Origin: Endomicrobium sp.
GTDB lineage: Bacteria; Elusimicrobiota; Endomicrobiia; Endomicrobiales; Endomicrobiaceae
Direction: 5' to 3'
DNA: 53,952 nt
NCBI GenBank assembly: GCA_031272265.1
Contig: JAISUD010000026.1
Location: 1-53,952 of the forward strand
In this document: in pieces, positions 53,851-53,952 of the stretch
How the letters are laid out: each line of letters begins with the position of its first letter
Numbering within the stretch: position 1 is the stretch's first letter
Notes under the pieces: model-generated
What the model was told of the DNA's origin: nothing
What the model saw: only the letters and a program-made list of their open reading frames with translations
Database searches by the model: none
Made by a program: the position numbers and the translations under genes

Positions 53851-53952
53851 CTCCAATTTTTTTAGTTTTTTTGTTAGTTATTCTTCACGCTCTTTTAAAT
53901 CATTTGTTCTTTTTATATGTGTGGAAACATTATTGCTGTTTTTCTTTTTATT

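Noticed and set aside
1-53952. CRISPR array, rRNA operon or insertion sequence
   Set aside because: No regularly spaced repeats, no rRNA sequence and no transposase motif were found on either strand.

Overview
This AT-rich bacterial window has almost every intact gene on the minus strand, in tight and often overlapping runs. Degraded gene remnants sit at both ends and in one internal gap. Gene content and order (rpsB-tsf-pyrH-frr-uppS-cdsA-dxr-rseP-ispG, prfA-prmC-murA, and a large pur/pyr block), low GC, small operons and many decaying genes suggest an Elusimicrobiota symbiont of the Endomicrobium type from termite-gut flagellates. That assignment is inference from recalled gene content, not a database match.

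Layout. (1) 1-3.6 kb: a visibly more GC-rich minus-strand block of small exported or lipid-anchored proteins of unknown function. It includes a tandem lipoprotein family with one dead copy, Gly-rich proteins and several apparent frameshifts; it looks phage-like or horizontally acquired. (2) 3.6-4.1 kb: a gap with a perfect 17-bp inverted repeat and a tRNA 5'-end-like fragment, at the junction with the AT-rich core. (3) 4.1-18.7 kb: gcvT, lpdA, a purine permease, proS, greA, then the isoprenoid, phospholipid and translation cluster ispG-rseP-dxr-cdsA-uppS-ferredoxin-frr-pyrH-tsf-rpsB. (4) 18.7-19.9 kb: a pseudogene gap with another lipoprotein relic. (5) 19.9-31.8 kb: murA, prmC, prfA, rpmE, rho, coaE, polA, trxB, trxA, fmt, def and tRNA-Val. 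(6) 31.9-51.7 kb: nucleotide biosynthesis. Read in transcription direction it runs purC, purS-like, purL, purQ, purD, purE, pyrB, pyrC, pyrK, then a restriction-modification insertion, then pyrD, pyrF, a LysE-PyrE fusion, purM, purN and purB. (7) 51.7-54 kb: no intact gene, but relics of a coiled-coil gene, a lipoprotein and a UvrD/PcrA-type helicase.

The core genes together cover most steps of de novo IMP/AMP synthesis (purF and purH are not in the window), the complete UMP pathway from carbamoyl phosphate, two MEP-pathway steps (Dxr, IspG), undecaprenyl-PP and CDP-diacylglycerol synthesis, and translation factors.

Most unusual: an apparent LysE-type membrane domain fused to orotate phosphoribosyltransferase; two restriction-modification modules inside the pyr operon, one with a MutH/Sau3AI-like nuclease broken by a stop codon; a DNA polymerase I with a dead proofreading site and Glu-to-Asp changes in two polymerase motifs; and the small lipoprotein family with a second hydrophobic segment and a Cys cluster.
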